A DNA stretch of 64,000 nucleotides from Acidobacteriota bacterium (GTDB lineage: Bacteria; Actinomycetota; Acidimicrobiia; Acidimicrobiales; Ilumatobacteraceae): assembly GCA_018969685.1 (NCBI GenBank), contig JAGWXX010000002.1, positions 1 to 64,000 on the forward strand. The letters are read 5' to 3'. The notes below the pieces were generated by a model. That model was not told the DNA's origin, did no database searches, and saw only the letters and a list, made by a program, of their open reading frames with translations. Positions 35,987 to 47,057 of the stretch are shown here, in pieces. A program made the position numbers and the translations under genes. Positions within the stretch are counted from its first letter, which is position 1; every line of letters starts with the position of its first letter.

Positions 35987-37266
35987 CCGAGGGCGATCCG
36001 CTGGAACGGGTGTTGGACTGGTTCCGTGCCGCGGGCGGCGACGTTGAGGAGGCGCCCGACGAGCCGCGCGAGGTGCACCTGTTGGACAGCATCTTCTACG
36101 TGGGAGAGCGCGAACTCGTGCCGCTCGTCATCGAGGTGTCCGTCCTGCTCTCCGTCTGCGACATCGACCCCGACGACGATCCCGAGTTCCTGCCCACGCT
36201 CGTCGAGGAATTGACCGCCGCGGCGCCGGACGGCGTCTCCATCGACGCGGGCCACTCCCATTTCGACGACATCTGGGCGGCGGTCCGGCTCGGCGCCGAC
36301 GACCTGGGACCCGCGGCCCTGCCCGAGCGCCTCCGATCCTTCGTCGACTACTCGTTGCAGACGGCCCGAGACGTGCAGGACCGCATCCACCCCCTCGACG
36401 TGGTGAAGCCCGATCCGGACGGTGGCCCGCTCGCGGGGCTCCGACTCCTCGTCGGCCTCGACGACCTCATTGCACGCGCGGAGGAGATGGTGTCGCTCGC
36501 CACCGTCAACGTCATGCGCCGCAGGGAGGGACTGAAGGCGACCGACACCAGCCCACACCTCGTCTTCACCGGAAACCCCGGCACCGGCAAGACCACGGTG
36601 GCGCGCCTGATGGGTGGGCTCTACAAGCAGATCGGCCTGCTCGAGTCAGGTCACCTCGTCGAGGCCCGGAGGTCGGACCTCATTGGCCGGTACGTCGGGC
36701 AGACGACACCCCGCACGGAGCGCATGATCCAGAAGGCCATGGGCGGGGTGCTGTTCATCGACGAGGCGTACACGCTCGTGGAGGACATGCACGGTGGCAA
36801 GAGCTACGGCGACGAGTGCATCGCCACGCTGCTGCTCGCCATGGAGAACCACCGTGGCAAGTTCGCCGTCATCGTCGCCGGCTACCCGGAGGAGATGAGG
36901 TTCTTCCTCGACAGCAACCCCGGCCTGCGCAGCAGGTTCGACCAGACGTGGCACTTCCGCGACTACACCACCGACGAGCTGGTCGAGATCGTCCATGGCT
37001 ACGTGGACAAGAACGATTTCGTGCTTGCCGAGGGCTGCGACCAGCGGCTGCGCGAGGTCTTCGACGCGGTGCCACGCAACCGGTTCTTCGCCAACGCGCG
37101 GCTGGCGCGCGATACCTTCCAGGCGATGCGCAGGCGCCAGGCCTCGCGCATCGTCGGCCAAGGGCTCTCCGGCCGCGCACATCTGATGATGATCCTGCCC
37201 GACGACATCGTCCCCCCGACGAAGGCCCGTCCGCGTCCACCGATGGGGTTCACCTCACAGGGATAG
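35983..37266 (+). CDS. CbxX/CfxQ-type AAA+ ATPase with unique N-terminal domain
   Basis: LVFTGNPGTGKTTVARLMGGLYKQIG…VLFIDEAYTLVED…VIVAGYPEEMRFFLDSNPGLRSRF; ATGA overlap with upstream gene. Confidence 0.92.
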   Translation: MTEGDPLERVLDWFRAAGGDVEEAPDEPREVHLLDSIFYVGERELVPLVIEVSVLLSVCDIDPDDDPEFLPTLVEELTAAAPDGVSIDAGHSHFDDIWAAVRLGADDLGPAALPERLRSFVDYSLQTARDVQDRIHPLDVVKPDPDGGPLAGLRLLVGLDDLIARAEEMVSLATVNVMRRREGLKATDTSPHLVFTGNPGTGKTTVARLMGGLYKQIGLLESGHLVEARRSDLIGRYVGQTTPRTERMIQKAMGGVLFIDEAYTLVEDMHGGKSYGDECIATLLLAMENHRGKFAVIVAGYPEEMRFFLDSNPGLRSRFDQTWHFRDYTTDELVEIVHGYVDKNDFVLAEGCDQRLREVFDAVPRNRFFANARLARDTFQAMRRRQASRIVGQGLSGRAHLMMILPDDIVPPTKARPRPPMGFTSQG

Positions 37267-37325
37267 CGGGGCGGGGTCGCGACGCAGCATCGGGCGCACC
37301 TCGCGACCCTCGGTATCGTTGCGCC

Positions 37326-38126
37326 GTGGCAGGGCACCCGCTGATCGACGGTGCGATGGCCGACGACTTCGAGCGCGACGGCGCCGTCGTGGTGAAGGGA
37401 TTGTTCGCACCGTTCGTCGAGCTGCTCCGCACGGGCATCCAGCGGAACATGGACGAGCCCGGCCCGTACGCCAGCGAGAACTTCAAGCCGGGCGACACCG
37501 GGCGGTTCTTCGACGACTACTGCAACTGGCGGCGGATCGACGAGTTCGAGCGGGTCGTGCGCGACCCGCGCATCGCCGGCGCGGCTGCGGCGCTCATGCG
37601 CTCGAAGACCGTGCAGCTGTTCCATGACCACGTGCTCGTCAAGGAGCCCGGCACGTCGCGTGCCACGCCGTGGCACCAGGACGCGCCGTACTACTTCGTA
37701 GAGGGCCGGCAGACCGTGAGCTTCTGGGTGCCGCTCGACCCCGTCACCGACGCGACGCTGCGGTGCGTGGCCGGATCGCACCGGTGGGAGAAGCCCGTGC
37801 TGCCGATCCGCTGGGTGTCCGAGGAGGCCTTCTACGCCGACCCCAATGCGTACCTCCCGATCCCCGACCCCGACGCCGAGGGCATGCGCGTGCTCGAGTG
37901 GCCGATGGAGCCGGGCGACGCCGTCGCCTTCCACTTCTCCACGCTCCACGGCGCGCGAGCCAACACGGGCGCATCGCGCCGCCGCGCGTTCTCAGTCCGG
38001 CTCGTCGGCGACGACGCCCGCTACGTGCAGCGGCCAGGCCGCACCTCGCCGCCCTTCCCCGACCACGGCATGGTCGAGGGCCAGCGCCTCCGCGAGGACT
38101 GGTTCCCCGCCCTCACTCTGTCGTGA
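37326..38126 (+). CDS. Phytanoyl-CoA dioxygenase-family (PhyH) protein
   Basis: PWHQDAPYYFVEGRQTVSFWVPLDPVTDATLRCVAGSH…FHFSTLHGARAN. Confidence 0.9.
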   Translation: MAGHPLIDGAMADDFERDGAVVVKGLFAPFVELLRTGIQRNMDEPGPYASENFKPGDTGRFFDDYCNWRRIDEFERVVRDPRIAGAAAALMRSKTVQLFHDHVLVKEPGTSRATPWHQDAPYYFVEGRQTVSFWVPLDPVTDATLRCVAGSHRWEKPVLPIRWVSEEAFYADPNAYLPIPDPDAEGMRVLEWPMEPGDAVAFHFSTLHGARANTGASRRRAFSVRLVGDDARYVQRPGRTSPPFPDHGMVEGQRLREDWFPALTLS

Positions 38127-38133
38127 CGAGGGG

Positions 38134-38277
38134 CTAGGCGCCGCTGCTGCGGCTCGCCGTCCGCTTCTCGTCGCGCACGGTCCATGCGCGGAACGAGTAC
38201 ATGGCGTAGACGAAGATGCCGCCAAACACGAGCATCGACACCCCGCCGCCGAGCACGAAGAGCGTTCCGTCGCTCAT
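38134..38277 (-). CDS. Small single-TM protein (47 aa)
   Basis: MSDGTLFVLGGGVSMLVFGGIFVYAMYSFRAWTVRDEKR; ATGA overlap with next. Confidence 0.7.
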   Translation of the reverse strand: MSDGTLFVLGGGVSMLVFGGIFVYAMYSFRAWTVRDEKRTASRSSGA

Positions 38278-38471
38278 TGCCCGCTCCTCGGTGATCCGGC
38301 GAGGATCAGGGCGCCGAGCGCGAGGATCGACGGCACCCAGATGCCGACGTAGATCCCGTTCAAGCGGCCCAGCACGTCGTCGCCTGCGCGGAAGTAGATC
38401 GTCACGCTGAGGACGAAACTTGCGAATGCCGCGATGAGCATCGCCGCCTTGAGGATGAGTTGAGGTTTCAT
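38274..38471 (-). CDS. Small two-TM protein (65 aa)
   Basis: MKPQLILKAAMLIAAFASFVLSVTIYF…IYVGIWVPSILALGALIL. Confidence 0.75.
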   Translation of the reverse strand: MKPQLILKAAMLIAAFASFVLSVTIYFRAGDDVLGRLNGIYVGIWVPSILALGALILAGSPRSGQ

Positions 38472-38589
38472 CTCTGCACCCTACGTCGGATCGGGCCGAA
38501 GCGCCGCGATGCGGTACGTCTGGATCGGACTTCTCCCTCTCCTTCCGAGCCTCGTCCGACGGGTCCCGCTCGCGCCCTAAGGTGAGGAG

Positions 38590-39360
38590 ATGAAGGATCT
38601 GTTCTCGTTGAAGGGCCGTGTCGCACTGGTGACCGGCGGGTCGCGCGGCATCGGCGCGATGATCGTGCAGGGGTTCCTCGAGCACGGGTGCTCGCGCGTC
38701 TACATCTCGGCGCGCAAGGCCGCGCAGTGCGATGCCGCCGCCAAGGAGCTCTCCCAGTACGGCGAGTGCATCTCGATTCCCGCCGACGTGTCGACGATGG
38801 AGGGCATCGCCGCCCTCGTCGCGAAGATCGGCGAGCGCGAGACGTCGCTCGACATCCTCGTGAACAACGCCGGCGCGGCATGGGGCGAGGAATTCGACAC
38901 GTTCCCCGAGAACGGCTGGGACAAGGTCGTCGACCTGAACCTCAAGACGCCGTTCTTCCTGACGCAGCAGCTCGCGCCGCTGCTCCGCGCCTCGGCAGCT
39001 GGCGGCCGGCTCGCCAAGGTGATCAACATCGCCTCGATCGACGGCATCTCCATCAACCCGCTCGAGACGTACTCCTACGCGGGCAGCAAGGCCGGCCTCA
39101 TCCACATGACGAAGCGCATGGCACTGCGCCTCGTGAAGGACGGCATCGTCGTCAGCGCCATTGCGCCAGGCGCGTTCGCCAGCGAGATGAACAAGGCGGC
39201 GCGCGACCACGGCGATGCAATCGCGCCGATGATCCCGTCGGGGCGCATCGGCACGCCCGAGGACATGGCCGGCGCGGCGATCTACCTGGCCTCGCGGGCC
39301 GGCGACTACGTGGTCGGCTCGACGGTCGTCGTCGACGGCGGCGTCACCTACGCGCGCTAG
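38590..39360 (+). CDS. SDR-family oxidoreductase
   Basis: ALVTGGSRGIGAMI…NNAGAAWG…YSYAGSKAGL. Confidence 0.92.
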   Translation: MKDLFSLKGRVALVTGGSRGIGAMIVQGFLEHGCSRVYISARKAAQCDAAAKELSQYGECISIPADVSTMEGIAALVAKIGERETSLDILVNNAGAAWGEEFDTFPENGWDKVVDLNLKTPFFLTQQLAPLLRASAAGGRLAKVINIASIDGISINPLETYSYAGSKAGLIHMTKRMALRLVKDGIVVSAIAPGAFASEMNKAARDHGDAIAPMIPSGRIGTPEDMAGAAIYLASRAGDYVVGSTVVVDGGVTYAR

Positions 39361-40541
39361 GGGTTCGTGGACGCCGACGTTTCGGCAACGACGAATCCCT
39401 CGAGAATCTCCTGCGTCCGTTCCAGTGACGCGCGGGCGTCCGCACCGAGGCGCGCAGCGGACTGTGGCGTGAGCACACGGATCGTCCAGCCGGCCCGTTT
39501 GTCCACCCAGGTCGGGTAGGCAACGGGCCGCGCGACGGCGACGCCTGCGGGCCCCACCGTCACCGCCACCTCCACCAGCGCCGCATCCTGGCTTGCCGCC
39601 GGCCAACGGGAGTCGACCGGCATGTTCGACACGAGGTTCGACAGGCCGTAGAGCACCCACTTCCCGTTCACCTGCTCGATCGGCTGCAGCACGTGCGCGT
39701 GGTGGCCGACGATCAGGTCGACGCCACCCGGCACCGTGACGGCGCGCGCCACGCGCCGCTGTTCGTCGCTCGGCACGTGGCTGCGCTCGATGCCCCAGTG
39801 CAGGCTCGCCACCACCACCTGCGCACCGCGGGCCCGGGCGGTCGCCGCGTCGCGCAGGATCCGAGCAGGGTCGATGAGGTTCGAGCGCCACGGCTCGCCC
39901 GCAGGCGGACGGATGCCGTTGTACCCGTAGGTGTAGGAGAGCAGCGCGACCTGCACCCCTGCGACGTCGCGGATGAAGGGCTCGGCACCCGACTCGTCGC
40001 TCGCCATGCCCGACTGGGTGATGCCCGCGCGCCCGAGCGCCGCCATCGTCGCCTCGATGCCGGCGACGCCGCGGTCGAGCACGTGGTTGCTCGCGGTGCT
40101 GCAGTGTCCAAAGCCGGCGTCGGCGAGCGCCGGCACCACCTCGCGCGGCACGCCAAACAACGGGTACGTGCTGAGGCGCTCGCCCGGCGGCGCCACCGGC
40201 GTCTCGAGGTGGCACACCGCCAGATCCGCCGCGCCCAGCATCCCGCGCACGTCGTCGAACATCGGACGGAAGTCGAGGCCCGATCGTCCAGCGTCGCGGG
40301 CATTGCGTGCCGCCTGCCGCCACAGCGGCGAGTGCATCAGGACGTCGCCGCCGAAGACGAGCCGAATCGTCGTGGACTCCTGCGCGGGCCGGGCGTCGAC
40401 GGCGCCGTGCGGCGCGCCACGATCCGCCGACACCGAGGCGACAGCAGCCAGGGGCACCGCGCCGACGACTGCGATGCACGCGAGCGCCGACCAGCGGGCA
40501 CGCCGTGGATACGACGGGCGATCCGTCCGGCGTCGTTGCAC
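39357..40541 (-). CDS. CapA-family (poly-gamma-glutamate/metallophosphatase-fold) exported protein
   Basis: FGGDVLMHSPLW…DLAVCHLETPVAPPG…GADLIVGHHAHVLQP-like GGVDLIVGHHAHVLQP. Confidence 0.9.
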   Translation of the reverse strand: MQRRRTDRPSYPRRARWSALACIAVVGAVPLAAVASVSADRGAPHGAVDARPAQESTTIRLVFGGDVLMHSPLWRQAARNARDAGRSGLDFRPMFDDVRGMLGAADLAVCHLETPVAPPGERLSTYPLFGVPREVVPALADAGFGHCSTASNHVLDRGVAGIEATMAALGRAGITQSGMASDESGAEPFIRDVAGVQVALLSYTYGYNGIRPPAGEPWRSNLIDPARILRDAATARARGAQVVVASLHWGIERSHVPSDEQRRVARAVTVPGGVDLIVGHHAHVLQPIEQVNGKWVLYGLSNLVSNMPVDSRWPAASQDAALVEVAVTVGPAGVAVARPVAYPTWVDKRAGWTIRVLTPQSAARLGADARASLERTQEILEGFVVAETSASTNP

Positions 40542-40543
40542 GG

Positions 40544-41731
40544 TCAGCGGGCCTCCTTCCGCAGTGCGGCGACGAGCCGCTCCATGTCGGACCGGTCGTT
40601 GTAGATCTGCGCCGAGATCCGCAGGCGCAGGCCCTCCGTGTCGCCGAACACGGGGACCTCGATGCCGTGGACGGCGAGGAGGCGCCGCTGCAGCGCCACC
40701 GCCTCGTCCTTCGTCGTGCCGAAGCGGTGCGGCACTCCGACGTTGACCATCGGACCGAACAGCTCCTCGGGCGTGCGTAGCGCGCGACCGAACTCAGCCT
40801 CCACCATGCGGGCGCCCTCCATCGCGAGGTCGTGGTTGTGGCGACGCAGCAGGGGGCCGCCCCACTCCTCCACGAGGTCGAGCGCGAACGGTGCTGCGAG
40901 GAACGGTGCCGGATCCCGCGTGCCGAGCAGGTCGAACTCGGCTGCGATGCCGTTGCCGAGGCCCCACGAGATCACCGTCGGGTGCAGCGACGCGTGGTGC
41001 TCGGGGCGCGCCCAGAGGATGCCGCAGCTGCGCGGCGCGAAGCCCCACTTGTGCAGGTTGGCGGTGTACCAGTCGACGCCGTACGACTCGATGTCGACGT
41101 CGATGGCGCCCGGCGAGTGCGCGGCGTCGACCAGCACCAGCGCACCCTTCGCCCGGCACGCGGCGGCGATGCGCGCGAGTGGCAGCACCAGCGCCGTCTG
41201 CGACGTGATGTGGTCGACGAGCACGATTCGCGTGCGCGGTCCGACCGCGGCGGCGACGAGGTCGACGTAGTCGTCCGGCGTCGCGTCGTGCGGCGGCAGG
41301 TCGACCGTGGCGACGGTGCAGCCGTGCTCGCGCGCGACGTATCGCGCCGTCGACGTGACCGCCCCGTACCCGAGGCTGGTCACGAGGATCTCGTCGCCCG
41401 CCCCGAACGGAAACGATCGCAGCACGGCGTTCACCCCCGTCGTCGCGTTGTCGACGAACACGAGGTCGTCCGCCCGGCAGCCGAGGTGCCGCGCGACGCC
41501 CTCGGCGGCGACGCGCATGTGCGGCCGCGACGGGTCGCCGCGGCCCTCGACGTCGGCGAGCTCGCGCAGCTGGAACTGCGCCGGCTGCCGCTCGATGGCG
41601 TCCTGGATGCGCCGGTACTCGGCCATCACCCTGCGCGGCGTGGCGCCCACCGTGCCGTGGTTGAGGTAGGCGACCGATGGATCGAGCATCCATTCGGCGA
41701 GGAGGTGGCGACCGTAGTGCCCGGTGTTCAC
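40544..41731 (-). CDS. Aminotransferase class V (isopenicillin-N-epimerase-like)
   Basis: LNHGTVGATPRRV…DHITSQTALVLPLARIAAACRAKGALVLVDAAHSPG…YTANLHKWGFAPRSCG. Confidence 0.9.
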   Translation of the reverse strand: MNTGHYGRHLLAEWMLDPSVAYLNHGTVGATPRRVMAEYRRIQDAIERQPAQFQLRELADVEGRGDPSRPHMRVAAEGVARHLGCRADDLVFVDNATTGVNAVLRSFPFGAGDEILVTSLGYGAVTSTARYVAREHGCTVATVDLPPHDATPDDYVDLVAAAVGPRTRIVLVDHITSQTALVLPLARIAAACRAKGALVLVDAAHSPGAIDVDIESYGVDWYTANLHKWGFAPRSCGILWARPEHHASLHPTVISWGLGNGIAAEFDLLGTRDPAPFLAAPFALDLVEEWGGPLLRRHNHDLAMEGARMVEAEFGRALRTPEELFGPMVNVGVPHRFGTTKDEAVALQRRLLAVHGIEVPVFGDTEGLRLRISAQIYNDRSDMERLVAALRKEAR

Positions 41732-42762
41732 GAGGTTCCTCCGGCCGCGATCACAGCCGGTGCCGGACGGTGCACCAATTCGGTGGTCACGTACCGCTGC
41801 ACCGTGTCGAAACCGAGCGACCGGTAGAGGTGCGACGCACCGGTCGGACTGTCGCCGTCGACGCTGATCATCGCGTGGGTCAGGCCATCGGCCGCGTAGC
41901 GGTGCATCGCCTCGGTGATCAGCGCGGTCGCGAGTCCCCTGCCCCGCCACCCGCGCACGGTGCCGAGCTTGTCGATCCAGGCCTGGGTCCGCCCGAGGAG
42001 CGCGTCGTCGGCGGGGAACCTGTGCGACAGGAGCATCGCCACCACGCGGCCATCCGCCGCATCGCGCGCGACGAAGGACAGGTCGGGGCGCCCGCCGAAG
42101 CCCTGCACCAGCTCCTTCCATCCCTCGGGTGTCGTCGGCGAGGAGCCCCAGTGGTCGGCGAAGGCGTCGTTCTTCGCGCAACGGATGCCGTCGTCCAGCG
42201 GGTCGTCGAGCGGCCACGGCTCGATCACCGCGCCATCCACCGCGCGGCGGGGCGGGAGCGGGTCGAGCGGCCGGAGGAGGTCGTCGAACCAGCGGACCTG
42301 CGCGAACCCCAGCGACGCGAACAGTTCGATCGACCGCGCGTCGTCGGCCTGGTGGCTCACACGGATGACCTGTGCCCGCGGGCCCGGCCGCGCATCGTGC
42401 AGCCCGCGCGCGTGTGCGACGCCCCACTCGGCCAGCACCCGGCCGATGCCGCGCCCGGTGTGCAGCGGATCGACGCCACCGTTCACATAGCAGCGCTCGT
42501 CCGCGTCGTCGCTCGGCAGGTGGATCGTCCACACGAAGCCCACGATGAGGCCGTCGCCGTCCACCGCGAGCCGGCTGTCGCGATCCATCACGGTGAGCGA
42601 CGACTGCAGTTCCTCGGCCAGCTCGTCGGGCTGCACCTGGATCATCGTCCCCGCCGCGTGGTTCACGCGGTTCACGAGCACGACGAGCGCGGGCAGGTCG
42701 GCCATCGTGGCGGGGCGAAGCACGGTGTCCACGTCCGGGCGCACGCTACCGCTGTACGTCAT
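41728..42762 (-). CDS. GNAT acetyltransferase with two tandem GNAT domains
   Basis: [18 protein letters not shown]… and [21 protein letters not shown]. Confidence 0.87.
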   Translation of the reverse strand: MTYSGSVRPDVDTVLRPATMADLPALVVLVNRVNHAAGTMIQVQPDELAEELQSSLTVMDRDSRLAVDGDGLIVGFVWTIHLPSDDADERCYVNGGVDPLHTGRGIGRVLAEWGVAHARGLHDARPGPRAQVIRVSHQADDARSIELFASLGFAQVRWFDDLLRPLDPLPPRRAVDGAVIEPWPLDDPLDDGIRCAKNDAFADHWGSSPTTPEGWKELVQGFGGRPDLSFVARDAADGRVVAMLLSHRFPADDALLGRTQAWIDKLGTVRGWRGRGLATALITEAMHRYAADGLTHAMISVDGDSPTGASHLYRSLGFDTVQRYVTTELVHRPAPAVIAAGGTS

Positions 42763-42808
42763 TACGATGACCGTCGTCCAGCCGCCGAACCGACGCGAGG
42801 AGCACCCG

Positions 42809-43834
42809 TTGCGAGCCCTGTACAAGCCGTCCGCGGCGCCCGGACTCGAGCTGATCGAGTGCCCCGAGCCGGTCGCCGGTCCCGGTGAGGTGAAGATCCG
42901 CGTCGAGCGCACCGGCATCTGCGGCACCGACCTCCACATCGAGTCGTGGGACGCGTGGGCCGCGTCTGCGGTGAACGCGCCGCTCATCATCGGCCACGAG
43001 TTCTCCGGGCGCATCGTCGAACTGGGCGAGGGTGTGACGTCGCTCGAGGTCGGAGCGCTGGTGTCCGGCGAGGGGCACGTCATCTGCGGCACCTGCCGCA
43101 ACTGCCGGGCCGGGCGCCGCCACATGTGCAAGAACACCTCCAGCGTGGGCGTCAACCGCAACGGCGCCTTCGCCGACTACGTCGTCATCCCCGCGAGCAA
43201 CGTGTGGGTGCACTCCGACGCCGTCGACGCGGAGCTCGGCGCCATCTTCGATCCGTTCGGCAACGCCGTGCACACCGCGCTCCAGTTCCCCCTCGCAGGC
43301 GAGGACGTGCTGATCACGGGCGCCGGCCCCATCGGCCTCATGGCGGCAAAGGTGGCCCGGCACGTCGGCGCCCGGTACGTCGTGATCAGCGACATCAACG
43401 AGACGCGCCTGGCGCTCGCGCGCAGGATGGGCGTCGACGTCGCGGTCAACCCGGTCACGTCGTCGATCGCCGAGGTGCAGCGTCAGCTCGGCATGAAGGA
43501 GGGGTTCGACGTCGCGTTCGAGATGAGCGGCGCGCCGACCGCGCTGCCGGACATCCTCGACAACCTCGCGCACGGCGGCCGCATCGCGGTGCTCGGCCTG
43601 CCAAGCAAGGAGATCTCGATCAACTGGGCGAAGCTCGTGACCCACATGATCACCATCAAGGGCATCTACGGACGCGAGATGTACGAGACGTGGTATGCGA
43701 TGAACGCGCTCATCCAGACCGGTCTCGATATCCGCGACGTCATCACCGACCGGTTCCCCGCCACCGACTGGCAGTCGGCGTTCGCCGCCGCACGCTCGTC
43801 GAACGCGGGCAAGGTCGTCATGGACTGGAGCTGA
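42809..43834 (+). CDS. tdh: L-threonine 3-dehydrogenase
   Basis: [16 protein letters not shown]…[15 protein letters not shown]…[21 protein letters not shown] start preferred. Confidence 0.93.
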   Translation: MRALYKPSAAPGLELIECPEPVAGPGEVKIRVERTGICGTDLHIESWDAWAASAVNAPLIIGHEFSGRIVELGEGVTSLEVGALVSGEGHVICGTCRNCRAGRRHMCKNTSSVGVNRNGAFADYVVIPASNVWVHSDAVDAELGAIFDPFGNAVHTALQFPLAGEDVLITGAGPIGLMAAKVARHVGARYVVISDINETRLALARRMGVDVAVNPVTSSIAEVQRQLGMKEGFDVAFEMSGAPTALPDILDNLAHGGRIAVLGLPSKEISINWAKLVTHMITIKGIYGREMYETWYAMNALIQTGLDIRDVITDRFPATDWQSAFAAARSSNAGKVVMDWS

Positions 43835-43835
43835 C

Positions 43836-45017
<1,182 letters not shown>

Positions 45018-45028
45018 CCCACCGGGCC

Positions 45029-45066
45029 CGGCGGTTCAGAACTCCGGCGGTTCAGCACTCCGGCGG
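45029..45066. repeat. 16-bp tandem repeat (CGGCGGTTCAGMACTC x2.4)
   Basis: Directly visible between kbl stop and ridA promoter. Confidence 0.85.
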
Positions 45067-45098
45067 GGGCACCTCCGCGCGCTCCGTAGGATCGGACC

Positions 45099-45491
45099 GT
45101 GGCCGACTACATCTCCGACGTTCCGGGGCTCTGCCCTCCTCCAGAGCCCTACTCCTACGCCGTCCGGCACGGCGACACGCTCTACCTCGCGGGCCAGGTT
45201 GCGCTCGACGAGCACATGCGCGTCGTCGGGGCGACCCTCGCCGAGCAGGGCGAGCAGATCTGGAGCAACATCGCCGCGGTCCTCGAGCGCTGCGGATCCG
45301 GGCTCCGCGACATCCTCAAGGTGACGTATTTCCTGCGCGACATCCGCGAGTTGCCGGCCGAGATCGAGATCCGCAAGCGCCTCTTTCCCGACGGGCGCTT
45401 TCCCGCCGTCACGGCGGTCCAAGCCGGCGCACTCGGGCTGCCGGGCCTGATGATGGAGGTCGACGTCATCGCGGCGGTCACCCGTGGATGA
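45099..45491 (+). CDS. RidA/YjgF-family enamine/imine deaminase
   Basis: YAVRHGDTLYLAGQVALDEHMRVVG…AVTAVQAGALGLPGLMMEVDVIAA. Confidence 0.88.
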   Translation: MADYISDVPGLCPPPEPYSYAVRHGDTLYLAGQVALDEHMRVVGATLAEQGEQIWSNIAAVLERCGSGLRDILKVTYFLRDIRELPAEIEIRKRLFPDGRFPAVTAVQAGALGLPGLMMEVDVIAAVTRG

Positions 45492-45663
45492 CGCGGTCGC
45501 ACGTCGCCTCGCCGCTGCCGGCCTGGTATCGCCGGTCCTCGATGCCGCCGCCATCGGGGCGGATGCGACCATGCGGGACGAGCTCGATTCCTCCCTTGAC
45601 CAATTGATCGGCGCGGGGGACGTGCCGGAGCAGCCCCCGTTCGACCCGAGGAACCCATCGTGA
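45484..45663 (+). CDS. Small AtzG/GatC-like protein preceding amidase (missed by ORF track)
   Basis: [62 protein letters not shown] start in ridA 3' end, TGA overlaps amidase GTG. Confidence 0.6.
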   Translation: MDDAVARRLAAAGLVSPVLDAAAIGADATMRDELDSSLDQLIGAGDVPEQPPFDPRNPS

Positions 45664-47021
45664 ACCGCTCCATCGCTGCGCTCGGCGCCGCACTCCGGTC
45701 CGGCGAGACGACCTCGCGCGCGCTCGTCGAGGCGTTCCTCCAGCGCCGGCTCGCCGTCGACGGACGGCTCGGCAGCTTCGTCTCCGTCGACCCCGACAGT
45801 GCGCTCGCCGAGGCCGACCGTGCCGACCTACAGCGTGCGGCCGGCACCGATCTGGGGCCGCTGCACGGGATACCCATCGGGGTCAAGGACATCGTCGACG
45901 TCGCCGGCTACCCCACGCGGTGCGGCTCCCCGCTCTATTCCGACGCGCCCGCGGCGACCGACGCGGAGGTGGTCACCAACCTGCGGCGCGCCGGCGCCGT
46001 CGTCGCCGGCAAGACCACGACCCACGAACTCGCGTGCGGCGTGGTCAGTGCTCCTGCGTCGAATCCCTACGACACCGACCGCGTGCCGGGCGGATCGAGC
46101 GGGGGCTCTGCGGCCGCCGTATCGGCGGGACTCGTGCCCGTCGCCCTCGGATCGGACACCGGTGGATCGATCCGCATCCCAGCGGCGCTGTGCGGAATCG
46201 TCGGATTGAAGCCGACGTACGGACTCGTCTCGGTGCGCGGCGTCGAGCCACTGTCGACCTCGCTCGACCACCTCGGACCGCTCGGCAGCACGGTGCTCGA
46301 CTGCGCCCACGCGCTCGACGCCCTCACCGGCGGCGGCGCGCGGTACGCGTCGGGCATCGACGGAGGAATCGCGGGAATGCGACTCGGGGTCCTCACCGAC
46401 CCGCCGTTTGCACCGATGCAGCCCGACGTCGAGCGCTCCTTCCATGCGGCCGTCTCGGTGCTCGAAGAACTCGGGGCGACGTGCGTGCCACTGCACATTC
46501 GGGAACTCGACCACACCCTCGCCGCGGAATTTGGCATCATCCCGTTGGAGGCGTTCCGCCACCATGCCCTCTCGCTGCGCGAGAGGCCCGAGCTCATCGA
46601 CCCGTCGATCCGCACCCTGCTCGTCGCCGGCGCCGTCATCCCGGAGTCGATCTTCCGTCGTGCCTGCAAGGCGCGCTCCGTGATTGCACGGGCGATCATC
46701 TCCGCGATGGATGGAGCGCAACTGGACGGTCTCGTGAGTCCGGCGCTGCCCGCGACCGCCTCAACCAAGGCCGACCAGGACCTCGTGTATGGCGACGTCA
46801 CCGAGCACATCTCCGTGTCGTTCGTCCGCACGACCGCGCCCTTCAACCTGTCCGGACAGCCGGCGATCAGCGTGCCCTGCGGAACCGACCGCGACGGCCT
46901 GCCGATCGGGCTGCAGCTCTCCACCCGCGCCGGCGAGGATGCGCTCGTCCTGCGGATTGCCGCCGCGTTCGAGGCCGCCACCCGCGGATCAGTGCCGCCA
47001 CCCGCGCTCTACACTCGATAG
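45660..47021 (+). CDS. Amidase signature family (GatA/AtzE-like)
   Basis: [21 protein letters not shown]…[45 protein letters not shown]. Confidence 0.94.
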   Translation: MNRSIAALGAALRSGETTSRALVEAFLQRRLAVDGRLGSFVSVDPDSALAEADRADLQRAAGTDLGPLHGIPIGVKDIVDVAGYPTRCGSPLYSDAPAATDAEVVTNLRRAGAVVAGKTTTHELACGVVSAPASNPYDTDRVPGGSSGGSAAAVSAGLVPVALGSDTGGSIRIPAALCGIVGLKPTYGLVSVRGVEPLSTSLDHLGPLGSTVLDCAHALDALTGGGARYASGIDGGIAGMRLGVLTDPPFAPMQPDVERSFHAAVSVLEELGATCVPLHIRELDHTLAAEFGIIPLEAFRHHALSLRERPELIDPSIRTLLVAGAVIPESIFRRACKARSVIARAIISAMDGAQLDGLVSPALPATASTKADQDLVYGDVTEHISVSFVRTTAPFNLSGQPAISVPCGTDRDGLPIGLQLSTRAGEDALVLRIAAAFEAATRGSVPPPALYTR

Positions 47022-47057
47022 GGGCGGGGGTAGCCAAGTGGCGGTTCGTGGGAGCAG

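Noticed and set aside
35983-37266. ESX/type VII secretion EccA or rubisco activase CbbX as identity of the AAA+ protein
   Set aside because: AAA+ core is CbxX/CfxQ-like, but no EccB-E, WXG100 or rubisco genes nearby and the N-terminal domain looks different
42767-42808. Upstream ATG start (42767) for tdh
   Set aside because: TTG at 42809 follows a GAGGAGC RBS and begins at the usual Tdh N-terminus; the upstream ATG would add 14 non-conserved residues
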